Under the pieces are notes generated by a model. That model searched no databases. It saw nothing but the letters and a program-made list of their open reading frames with translations, and was not told the DNA's origin. The position numbers were made by a program, and so were the translations under genes. This document shows positions 1-6,782 of a stretch of DNA of 6,909 nt, piece after piece. Each line of letters starts with the position of its first letter. Position 1 is the stretch's first letter. The DNA is taken from NCBI GenBank assembly GCA_903924805.1, contig CAIYCZ010000112.1, positions 1 through 6,909 of the forward strand, read 5' to 3'. This stretch comes from an uncultured delta proteobacterium (GTDB lineage Bacteria; Desulfobacterota; WTBG01; CAIYCZ01).

Positions 1-812
1 AGGCTGATGCCGAAGAATTCCAGAATAAGAACCGGCCGGTGGAGGGCTTTGGAGATTATGCGGAAAGGATTTTTCAGGTCTTCTGCTATCCACTGCGCCT
101 GCTGCAGCGAAGAATAGGTCTGCCCGTGAATGAAGTTAAACCAGTATATATAGATGGCTAAAACGGCAACAGGCAGTGCCAGGGAAACGGCAGTTGGCAC
201 CATCGCAGTACCCCGTTTAGTTCTGTTGACGAGGAAGTAAAGACCGGCGCCTGCTGCAATGAGAATGCCCTGCTGGCGAACCAGAACGGCAAGAGCGGTA
301 AAAACAGATCCCAGCAGCACATCCCGCAGCCGATCCCGTTGTGCGCCACGGTAATAAAAAAAGACTGCTATCAGCATCAGGCTTATGAAATGCTGATCAG
401 TAAAAAAGGTGAAGAAAAGAGGAAACGAGAAGGGATTAACAACCACCAGCAGCGTGAGCAAAATGGATTTCCCGGCATCCCAGCCGGCTTCGCGCAGAAG
501 GAGATACAGGAAGACCATGCCTGAAAAGCTGATTACAAGGGTTGAAATTATGAGCGTGTTGGAAGAAAACCCCAGAAAATATCCCCATGCAACACCCCAC
601 AATATCTGAAAGACAAGGCTTGGGCTTGTCCACGGGGTAAATTTCATCTGCCCGGTTCTGTAAAATGTTTCTGCTGCACGGATATAAGACCAGTCATCAT
701 CCAGGGGATATATGGTATAGAAGCGGGAAAAGATAAGAAGAAGCACATACACGAAAAGCAGCAGGCTCAAGTTAATCGCATCAGGTCTCGGCAAATACCT
801 TCTCGTTTCCAC
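1..812 (-). CDS. GT-C-like integral membrane glycosyltransferase (C-terminus beyond the window)
   Basis: An uninterrupted frame of 270 codons runs from a GTG at 812 off the left edge. GTG was chosen because an in-frame TAA lies two codons before it and a purine-rich GGCAGGGA stands 9 nt upstream; an in-frame TTG seven codons later is the alternative. The first hydrophobic segment is at residues 14-30. It is followed by the acidic motif LDDDW at residues 37-41, placed as in the first periplasmic loop of GT-C enzymes (ArnT/PMT/GT39 type), where an acidic residue serves as catalytic base or metal ligand. Further hydrophobic segments lie near residues 65-105, 115-155, 165-195 and 205-225, with a basic loop around 155-165 and VRQQG at 178-182. 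Known GT-C enzymes transfer sugar from a polyprenyl-phosphate donor on the periplasmic side; donor and acceptor here cannot be told. It lies 83 nt after the propeller lipoprotein gene, probably in the same operon. Family confidence is good, exact function unknown. Confidence 0.8.
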   Translation of the reverse strand, partial: METRRYLPRPDAINLSLLLFVYVLLLIFSRFYTIYPLDDDWSYIRAAETFYRTGQMKFTPWTSPSLVFQILWGVAWGYFLGFSSNTLIISTLVISFSGMVFLYLLLREAGWDAGKSILLTLLVVVNPFSFPLFFTFFTDQHFISLMLIAVFFYYRGAQRDRLRDVLLGSVFTALAVLVRQQGILIAAGAGLYFLVNRTKRGTAMVPTAVSLALPVAVLAIYIYWFNFIHGQTYSSLQQAQWIAEDLKNPFRIISKALHRPVLILEFFGIS

Positions 813-895
813 TGCTTGTTATCCCTGCCAAAGATGTTCATTAACAATGAAGAACTTCTCGAAATCGTCCTTTCGACTTGTGGGAAGTATTTCTA
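813..895 (-). other. Intergenic gap with a weak hairpin
   Basis: This 83-nt spacer separates the propeller lipoprotein gene from the following glycosyltransferase gene. It holds a 6-bp inverted repeat, TCGAAA at 859-864 and TTTCGA at 871-876, around a 6-nt loop. No T-run follows on the minus strand, so it is not a convincing intrinsic terminator and read-through into the next gene is likely. The only other recognisable element is the purine-rich ribosome binding site (GGCAGGGA) shortly before the GTG at 812. I see no convincing promoter. Confidence 0.3.
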
Positions 896-2842
896 CTACA
901 AAATTCCTTTCAAATCTATCCGAAAAACTCCCTGATCAGCAGTACCGATCCACAGCGTATCATTGCCCTGAACCTGTAACGAGGTAATCCAGCCAGGGGC
1001 GGGGCTCCCGTTGAAAAGGATTTCATGCCACGTTTTCCCGTCATGCATGAACAAGCCGCACTCCCGTCCTCCTGCCCAGAACCTGCCTGAAGCATCCCAC
1101 AGAGCTGCATATATGCCTCCTTTCGGCATCGGCATTTTCAGTTCCTGCCATCCTGACCGGTATTTATATACACCTGCAGGGCTGACCAGACAGGGATTTC
1201 CTTCCCGGTCAAAAATTATGCTATTTAATCTGGCATATGATGAACTCAAGGAAGGAACATCAACCTGCGACAGCTTACCTGCGCTGTAGATAAAAAAAAC
1301 CGCGCGCCCTTCATCATCCCGTACCACCCGTTCCCCGGTAATCCAGAGATTCCCGTCAGGTGCCCTGAACGTCTTTAACAGATGTACATCAGTTGGCAAT
1401 GCGGGAAGAGCGACCTTTGACCAGTTGCCAGGCTTCCCATAGTACATTCCATCACGGCAAACGGCAAAAACCTTCCCGTTTTTTTCTTTTTCAAGATAGA
1501 GAATAGTTTTACCGCTAAAAAAATCATCCACTGTCCATTCATTTTTTTTATGAAGAATATAAAGGCCTTTTTCTACTCCTGCAGTATAGATAGTGCCGTC
1601 AACGGCCACTCCCGCACGAAGTGTGCTGTTTAGTTCAGGGAGTTCTCTCATTGTGCCGGAAGCATATTCGATGATACCATGAGGCAGCACTGCATAAACA
1701 CTGTCACTGTCCGAGATAAGAGAAATGACATGATTGTCCGGCAGGATGCGGGGCGGCACAAATGCCTGAACCGTGCCTCCTGCGACGCAGGCAAGGCCAT
1801 TAGCGGTACCGATCCACATGGTGTTTTTCGGTCCCTGTCTGAGCTTATATACCCTGTTTGACGGAAGGCCATCTGCAGTGGTCAGGTAAGACCATGAATC
1901 TGTTCCGGTCATAAAACCAGCGCCTGAAGGCGCATGCATGCTTCCGCTGTCACCGTGAGCTACCCAAATTTTATTTTCCGGTCCCACAGCAACCGTTTCA
2001 ATCCAGTTGCACTGCAACCCGCTCTTGACAGCAATACGCTCGCGGTTATAATAATTATGCCAGCGTATGCCGTCATAGCTATTGAGACCATTCACCGTGC
2101 CAATCCATTTGGCTCCTTTGTCGTCAACAGCTATGCTTAAAAGATTTCCCGCGAACAGGCCCACCTTTTCATTTGATAGCTTAATATCCTTATAAAAAAC
2201 TTCCCACTTTCCGTCCCGTCGGTAATGGGAGAGGGCGTTTTCTTTGGCAAACCACATGCTGCCGTCACTATCCCGCGCAATATCACGCACCCGGCGGCGG
2301 GCAAACTCATGCGCATCATTGAACGGCTCCCATGTTTTTTCTCCGGTAAATCGTGCAATGCCCCGCTCTGTACCCGCATATATCGTCCCGTCTATTCCGT
2401 CTGCAAGCACCGTTATGGCAGATGGGGGGAGCTCATCCAGTGTACCACCAGAGACAGTGAATGCCCTATTGCTGAAGCTGACAACTCCCCGGTCAGTCCC
2501 GATCCACAGGATGCCGGAAGAGCTGTAGAGCAGCGCGCTGATATTGTTGCTTGGCAGGCCAGAGGCTGCAGTAAATACCGCCCACTGTCCACTGCGCCGA
2601 TCTAATCTCAGGAGCCCTCCGGGCGTGGCAGACCAGATGATATGCTCATTCTCACAAGCAATGTCCCGTATTTCTTCCACATTGGTCAGACATCGAATGG
2701 CAGAAAGCGGGAGGCTGACCGTGTCATGTGACGGCTGAGCGCATCCGCCAAAAATCAGCAGGCAGAGAACAATGCGGGTGAATGCTGTATTTGTAATGGT
2801 CTTCGTTATGGCGAAACAATACTTCACAAGAGGCTCTGTCAT
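896..2842 (-). CDS. Periplasmic lipoprotein with about 14 two-component-regulator-propeller (Reg_prop-like) repeats
   Basis: The 648-residue product starts with a signal peptide: hydrophobic core at about residues 23-33, then a lipobox-like LIFGGC with the predicted lipidated Cys34. Phe at -3 is slightly unusual. The rest is repetitive, with units of about 43 residues centred on the pattern [LIM]W-[IVA]-G-T-x-x-G-[LIV]. I place units near residues 69, 112, 154, 196, 244, 291, 341, 381, 417, 457, 498, 549, 587 and 629; clear ones are LWIGTDRGV, KWIGTVNGL, MWIGTANGL and LWIGTADQGV. Fourteen units would make two seven-bladed propellers, as in sensor regions of hybrid two-component systems, but there is no Y_Y_Y domain, transmembrane helix or kinase. 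Binding of a glycan or protein partner outside the cytoplasm is inference. The ATG overlaps the upstream stop as ATGA and lacks a clear Shine-Dalgarno, so translation is probably coupled. The unusually long n-region (about 22 residues) reflects the coupled start; no better in-frame start is visible nearer the hydrophobic core. Confidence 0.88.
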   Translation of the reverse strand: MTEPLVKYCFAITKTITNTAFTRIVLCLLIFGGCAQPSHDTVSLPLSAIRCLTNVEEIRDIACENEHIIWSATPGGLLRLDRRSGQWAVFTAASGLPSNNISALLYSSSGILWIGTDRGVVSFSNRAFTVSGGTLDELPPSAITVLADGIDGTIYAGTERGIARFTGEKTWEPFNDAHEFARRRVRDIARDSDGSMWFAKENALSHYRRDGKWEVFYKDIKLSNEKVGLFAGNLLSIAVDDKGAKWIGTVNGLNSYDGIRWHNYYNRERIAVKSGLQCNWIETVAVGPENKIWVAHGDSGSMHAPSGAGFMTGTDSWSYLTTADGLPSNRVYKLRQGPKNTMWIGTANGLACVAGGTVQAFVPPRILPDNHVISLISDSDSVYAVLPHGIIEYASGTMRELPELNSTLRAGVAVDGTIYTAGVEKGLYILHKKNEWTVDDFFSGKTILYLEKEKNGKVFAVCRDGMYYGKPGNWSKVALPALPTDVHLLKTFRAPDGNLWITGERVVRDDEGRAVFFIYSAGKLSQVDVPSLSSSYARLNSIIFDREGNPCLVSPAGVYKYRSGWQELKMPMPKGGIYAALWDASGRFWAGGRECGLFMHDGKTWHEILFNGSPAPGWITSLQVQGNDTLWIGTADQGVFRIDLKGIL

Positions 2843-3933
2843 TTATATGATAGTTTGTGCTGGAAATAGAATTCTTCTTCAAGCATGTCAAAGATCACCG
2901 TACCGTCCATGTCATTGAGCAACGGATTACCGGTCAGATAGATGAGTGTTGGGACTATATCAACGGGCTTTACCAATAGTGGCTCTGTTCCCTCGCGAAT
3001 ATGCCGGCCGGTAGCGTAAAGAAAGCCTGCTGCCGGGTATTCCCTGCGCCGGGGCAATCCTTGCCAGTATGTCGGATACCCTTTAAGGTTACCCCGCTCT
3101 GATAAAAGAAGAAACGTGCCATTCTCGCCGAGTCTGCCCTGAAGTTTTGCCAGAAGGGTATCAAAAAATTTGTAGTAACTATCAGTGAGTTCTGACCGCA
3201 AAGGTTCAGGGAGTGAATCAGCCCCTGCACTGAGCCGTTTCTGCCACCGGCCAAGCCCTTCAAAACAGGCAAAAAGATGGGACGATGGTTTATAAGCGGC
3301 AACGGCCTCAACAGCCAGACTGATACGCTCAAGGTCAGAACCTATGCACTCCCGAAGGAGATGGAGAAGCTCCAAGGGGAGCTCTCTCCCCCGGGTAATG
3401 TATTGTATATGTTTTGTCAGGATCTCTTCATGTACCGGTTGTGGCGCTTCGCGAGGGGGAATAACATCATGATCGGATGCTGCAGGAAGGCCGACCACTA
3501 TACACGTCTCTCCCTGCTCTGCCAGCTCCTGCCAGACGGGAATCTGAAACCGTTTGTTAGAGCAGAGTTGTGCGCGGTCAGCTGTTTTGTAGATTCTGTG
3601 TTTCACGGGCAGGCGTCCGGTAAACAGTGACGCTATAATGGCATCATCGCTGGCAAACTGTTTACTACTAACAATATCACCATAAGAACCTTTTTTCAAA
3701 AAAAGGCTTGCCAGGAAGGGGAGCTCGCCATGCCTGTGGAGTGACATCACTCGGTCCCAGGAAAAACCATTGACACATAGTACCGTGAGCTGTACCTGTT
3801 GTTGGGGGGGTGATGGCCAGATGCGCTGGTTAATAAACCCGAGTGCTGTCAGCAGGACTGCCCCCAGCAGGGTGAACAGTATATATGACGATGATATAAA
3901 TCTGTTCCCGAAAAAACCGGATTGAGTCTCCAT
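2839..3933 (-). CDS. Membrane-anchored alkaline-phosphatase-superfamily (type I phosphodiesterase-like) protein, probably catalytically inactive
   Basis: The product has 364 residues. One N-terminal transmembrane segment (about 16-34) is followed by a Pro/Gln-rich linker and a soluble domain expected in the periplasm. The fold is suggested by VLCVNGFSWD (51-60), where active family members have DG; by LFTGRLP (103-109), like the TGr.P segment after the nucleophile; by FLLLSERG (274-281), where SDHG is usual; and by VDIVPTLIYLTGNP (324-337) then DMDG (341-344), close to the DiaPTiLyLlGlP...DmdG ending of phosphodiesterases and phosphoglycerate-mutase-like members. Ligands are replaced: first Asp is Asn55, the nucleophile region is S95-D96-D97 with no Thr, the central D...H pair is G228/K232, and Asp-His is E279-R280. 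No metal-binding His precedes G303. The start is well supported: GAGGGA at 3940-3945 lies 6 nt before the ATG, which overlaps the previous stop as TAATG. Superfamily membership is likely; inactivity is an inference from motif alignment by eye. Confidence 0.8.
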   Translation of the reverse strand: METQSGFFGNRFISSSYILFTLLGAVLLTALGFINQRIWPSPPQQQVQLTVLCVNGFSWDRVMSLHRHGELPFLASLFLKKGSYGDIVSSKQFASDDAIIASLFTGRLPVKHRIYKTADRAQLCSNKRFQIPVWQELAEQGETCIVVGLPAASDHDVIPPREAPQPVHEEILTKHIQYITRGRELPLELLHLLRECIGSDLERISLAVEAVAAYKPSSHLFACFEGLGRWQKRLSAGADSLPEPLRSELTDSYYKFFDTLLAKLQGRLGENGTFLLLSERGNLKGYPTYWQGLPRRREYPAAGFLYATGRHIREGTEPLLVKPVDIVPTLIYLTGNPLLNDMDGTVIFDMLEEEFYFQHKLSYK

Positions 3934-6341
3934 TAAAAATCCCTCATGAATATATCAGAGATAATTAATGCACCGCCATCCTCAAGATAACGGACACCGA
4001 TCTTTTTAATTTTTACCGGCTCTGGAAGCTGCAGGCATGTATAGTAGGTAGTGGCCGGATACAGGTGTTTGGAGTATGCTGCTGTCATAGTTTCGCGCAC
4101 CATGGCAGCCTTCGTCACCGTATGTTTGATTGCTTTCATGGATCCCGGGCGCAGATATGAATGCTCGGCAGTATCTACCCCGGCCCGGAGAACATAATCA
4201 AACCGGCGGTCTGACCGGTCATAGACCGACACTACTGCCACCGCATCATCCTGCCGTATCTCATGGCCGTAAATGAGATAGGTGAGCAGGTCAATTTGAA
4301 TGACCGGATGCTGATAGGTGCTGTAAAACCAGGTATCTTCTGCCGGCTGTATGACGGTTTTGTCAATGAGTTCAAAATGATACATATGGCTGAACGGCAT
4401 GGTATGACGATATGCTCCAGCGATAACTATATGCACAAGCACTATTGAAGTGCTCACTCCCCATAAAACCGTTTTCAACGTGCTCCTGAGCACCTTCCCT
4501 GACTCAGAGGAAAGAAACGCCTTCACCAGCAGAAAAAACACAATGACGCAGACCGCAGCAGTAAATATTACCATGAAGCCTTCCACCGGCCGTTTGTAGG
4601 TAAGGGCATGGATGAGACGCTGGGAAAAAAAGTTTTCATTGCTCCACTGAGAGGTAAAAAGTGATCCTGCCTGCAGCGGAAAAACGAAGAGGTGATTGTA
4701 GATGATTGCTCCAATGGTCAATGGTTTATCAATGGCCAGTGCAGGATCAGGGATACTGTACGGTACAATATTTGCGCGGTACTCCCCGATTAAAAAAAGA
4801 TTCCAGACAGCAAACAGCGAACAGAGCACAACAACCGTGTCCCGTGAAAGCAGTTTTTTCTGCTCGGTTTTTTCCATCAGGGCTGCAAGTCCTAACACAA
4901 ACAGTGGGCTTAGCTCCACAAAAAAGCGGTTGGAAAATCCGATGCCGGTCCACCAGACCGACCAGCAGCTGTAGATATAGGTGTGCATAAGACATAATAG
5001 GATTGACAAGAAACCGAACACCCGGTCTTTTTTGACAAAGAATACCAGCCCCAAGGCTGCCGGCAGCAGCAGCGGCGTCCAGGCAAACAGCCCGTGCTGG
5101 GAAGTTGTGAACAGAGTGCCAAAAAAATCCGGGTGCAGCCAGTCAAAATAATCACCGACTTCCTGGTACGGTCCGCTCAGGAACTTCCCTCCGGTACATC
5201 TCCAGATGGTGAGTTGCGGACTAAAAACAAGTACAGCTGCCAGTACTCCGGCAAGTGGCCCCGTGAAAGCACTGCTCATCAGCTCTCTCTTCTGCCGACA
5301 ATCTGCTGCAATCTCAACAAGTGGCAACAGCGCAAGGATGGCATTGGTTGGCCGGATAAGACAGAGAAGTCCGCCGATGCTCCCGAGAGCAATCCAGTCC
5401 GTTATCTGCTTTCTCCCTAACGTGCGCTTCCAGTACAGCAGAAAAAGTGCTGTAAAAAAGGTATTAAAGGGATGCGGCCAGCCATTCCAGCAAAACGTAA
5501 AGAAGATGAGTGGCGAGGCAAGAAAGTAGCCGATCGTGGCCAGGAGGCTTATGCTGCGGGGATAAAATTCCCGGCATAAACGGTAGATAAGCACTAACGC
5601 CCCCAGACCGAAAAGGGGGGATGCCAGGCTGACCATAAAAAGATAGGGAAAGGTCATGCCAGTCGGAGCATGATAGGCTCCCAGCAAACCCATAACCCGG
5701 GCAAGTAATTCTCCGGCAGCAAAGAAGGGCGCTTCAAGAATCGGCACTCCCAGATAGCGCGCTGAATGGAGAGCAATCGGGTTATAGAACTGAAGTGCAT
5801 TCAAAAAATAAACTTCATTATAGAAATTCAGATCGAAATCCTTTGCCACCGAGACAAGCATGCACAGGTATTGAAAAGCATCATGGATAATATTCACCTG
5901 AAACAGGAGCACAAAGGAGGCAATAAAAGGTATGAGTAATCCGGCACATTCTAACGTTGCAAGCCGGTAGCTGCGCAGCCGGTGCATAACGGTGAATATG
6001 CGGTAATAGACCGTGCCGGTGACAGCAGCAGCGATAAAGAATGGAATCGCCGGTACGGGAAAAACAAACACCGTACAGGCAAGAGCAAGCAGCATAAAGG
6101 GCTTGATGATATATGCCATCGCTGCATCAACCCCGGGGTCTGCAGCGTAGCGCTTTGTTATGACTGTCCGAAGTGCCAGACAGAAGCACAATGCGATGAT
6201 GAGGCCGGCAGGAACACTTACAAGAAGCAGCGGGAGGTAATGTACCACCTCCCGGGTAATGAGGGTCGGGGCAAAGAGCCCCAAGGCCAAGCCGGGGAAA
6301 ACAGCATGTTTGATTACTGTCTGAAAAGTACCCTGTGCCAA
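3933..6341 (-). CDS. Large polytopic GT-C-like membrane glycosyltransferase with C-terminal extracytoplasmic domain
   Basis: The 802-residue protein is hydrophobic, with roughly 12-14 membrane segments between residues 10 and 640. Features fitting GT-C (GT39-like) enzymes are an acidic loop HDAFQYL (153-159) followed by KDFDLNFYNE (167-176), resembling the D..fY..mA.sl..dgDldf.NE pattern; LIRPTNA (328-334) in the loop where many such proteins have an Arg-Pro-Thr-Asn; and WSVWWTGIGFSNRFFVELSP (460-479), similar to the Trp-rich segment before a conserved Arg. The last 160 residues (about 643-802) are largely soluble and probably periplasmic; I do not recognise a named domain. The start is a TTG, 14 nt after the preceding stop, with purine-rich AGAAAGAG about 9 nt upstream. 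An in-frame TAA further upstream limits the frame and no in-frame ATG occurs before residue 75, which would cut off two membrane segments. The family enzymes use lipid-linked sugar donors; the sugar and acceptor are unknown here. Confidence 0.8.
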   Translation of the reverse strand: MAQGTFQTVIKHAVFPGLALGLFAPTLITREVVHYLPLLLVSVPAGLIIALCFCLALRTVITKRYAADPGVDAAMAYIIKPFMLLALACTVFVFPVPAIPFFIAAAVTGTVYYRIFTVMHRLRSYRLATLECAGLLIPFIASFVLLFQVNIIHDAFQYLCMLVSVAKDFDLNFYNEVYFLNALQFYNPIALHSARYLGVPILEAPFFAAGELLARVMGLLGAYHAPTGMTFPYLFMVSLASPLFGLGALVLIYRLCREFYPRSISLLATIGYFLASPLIFFTFCWNGWPHPFNTFFTALFLLYWKRTLGRKQITDWIALGSIGGLLCLIRPTNAILALLPLVEIAADCRQKRELMSSAFTGPLAGVLAAVLVFSPQLTIWRCTGGKFLSGPYQEVGDYFDWLHPDFFGTLFTTSQHGLFAWTPLLLPAALGLVFFVKKDRVFGFLSILLCLMHTYIYSCWSVWWTGIGFSNRFFVELSPLFVLGLAALMEKTEQKKLLSRDTVVVLCSLFAVWNLFLIGEYRANIVPYSIPDPALAIDKPLTIGAIIYNHLFVFPLQAGSLFTSQWSNENFFSQRLIHALTYKRPVEGFMVIFTAAVCVIVFFLLVKAFLSSESGKVLRSTLKTVLWGVSTSIVLVHIVIAGAYRHTMPFSHMYHFELIDKTVIQPAEDTWFYSTYQHPVIQIDLLTYLIYGHEIRQDDAVAVVSVYDRSDRRFDYVLRAGVDTAEHSYLRPGSMKAIKHTVTKAAMVRETMTAAYSKHLYPATTYYTCLQLPEPVKIKKIGVRYLEDGGALIISDIFMRDF
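3940..3945 (-). promoter_or_regulatory. Ribosome binding site of the phosphodiesterase-like gene
   Basis: GAGGGA lies 6 nt before the ATG at 3933, inside the last codons of the upstream glycosyltransferase gene. With the TAATG stop-start overlap it allows both independent initiation and coupling. Confidence 0.6.
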
Positions 6342-6355
6342 GCGTGCAACTCTTT

Positions 6356-6685
6356 CTACATCCCTTTCAATGTCTCTATTTCCTGTGCTATCTTTTGATT
6401 ATTATTTGCAAATGCCCGCTCATAGGTGACAGCCACACGTGCAAGCCTGTCTATCTTAGCATAAGCTTCAGCCAAAAGAAAATAAGTTTTCTGTATCTTC
6501 GGGTTAATGGCAAGTCCTTTTTCGATTGCAGCAGCAACTTTCTCTCCCCGCTCCCGGTTTCTATTGGCAATTACTACTTTTGCCTTTTTGGAAGCAAACC
6601 GGTGCGCAATGCCCCGCCCGATGCCGGTGGCTGCGCCGGTGATAATGACATGCTGGTCAATAAACCGTTTCGCTCCTGTTTCCAT
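6356..6685 (-). CDS. Chimeric short ORF: SDR N-terminal Rossmann segment joined to a TPR-protein tail
   Basis: The 109-residue product has two unrelated parts. Residues 11-55 are a classic start of a short-chain dehydrogenase/reductase: VIITGAATGIG contains the TGxxxGIG cofactor-binding motif (residues 16-23), followed by VVIANRNRERGEK, the usual second strand and turn. The rest of an SDR of about 250 residues is absent, including the NNAG motif and the Ser, Tyr-x3-Lys catalytic residues. From about residue 55 (GLAINP, then YFLLAEAYAKIDR and YERAFANN) the sequence looks like one tetratricopeptide repeat plus a C-terminal helix, as at the end of a TPR protein. The joint lies near positions 6515-6530. 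SDR activity is not possible; the TPR tail alone could still fold or be vestigial. Start: ATG with GGAG 4 nt upstream and a TATAAT box close by. It could be a pseudogene made by a deletion or an assembly chimera. It lies 14 nt before the large glycosyltransferase gene. Confidence 0.65.
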   Translation of the reverse strand: METGAKRFIDQHVIITGAATGIGRGIAHRFASKKAKVVIANRNRERGEKVAAAIEKGLAINPKIQKTYFLLAEAYAKIDRLARVAVTYERAFANNNQKIAQEIETLKGM

Positions 6686-6688
6686 GAT

Positions 6689-6695
6689 TCTCCTT
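6689..6695 (-). promoter_or_regulatory. Strong Shine-Dalgarno of the SDR/TPR ORF
   Basis: AAGGAGA preceded by a run of A stands just before the ATG at 6685 (GGAG to ATG spacing is 4 nt). It is the best ribosome binding site in the window and fixes the start of the chimeric ORF. Confidence 0.7.
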
Positions 6696-6701
6696 TTTTC
6701 T

Positions 6702-6728
6702 ATTATAGATACCGGGAACCTCGCACAA
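6702..6728 (-). promoter_or_regulatory. Probable sigma-70-type promoter of the operon
   Basis: A perfect TATAAT (6702-6707, read on the minus strand) lies 16 nt before the ATG at 6685. The best -35 candidate is TTGTGC (6723-6728), three of six matches with TTGACA, at a short 15-nt spacing. Transcription would start near 6694-6696, giving a very short leader that begins at about the ribosome binding site. The -10 match is strong but the -35 is poor, so an activator or an alternative start remains possible. Confidence 0.5.
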
Positions 6729-6740
6729 TTGGCGGGGTTC
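6716..6740. repeat. Imperfect inverted repeat overlapping the -35 region
   Basis: GAACCTCGC (6716-6724) and GCGGGGTTC (6732-6740) are inverted copies with one mismatch, separated by 7 nt (ACAATTG). The dyad covers the candidate -35 and ends 8 nt before the -10 box. It could be an operator for a dimeric regulator. As RNA it could form a hairpin, but no T-run follows on the minus strand, so it is a weak terminator candidate for the gene to the right. Confidence 0.4.
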
Positions 6741-6782
6741 TGCAGATATTACGCTCCTGTCTTTTCCTCCATAATAAACTAC

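Noticed and set aside
859..876. Inverted repeat TCGAAA...TTTCGA after the lipoprotein gene as an intrinsic terminator
   Set aside because: The stem is only 6 bp and AT-rich and no T-run follows on the minus strand; the next gene starts 47 nt beyond on the same strand.
2225..2605. Plus-strand open frame of 126 codons inside the lipoprotein gene
   Set aside because: It lies wholly within the strongly supported propeller gene on the other strand, and its translation has no recognisable domain, signal or regular composition.
5982..6398. Plus-strand open frame of 138 codons opposite the glycosyltransferase start
   Set aside because: Antisense to well-supported membrane-protein sequence; product is Cys- and Lys-rich without any family feature.
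6716..6740. Inverted repeat as rho-independent terminator of the right-edge gene
   Set aside because: No T-run follows the stem on the minus strand and it sits on the promoter, so an operator-like role fits better.
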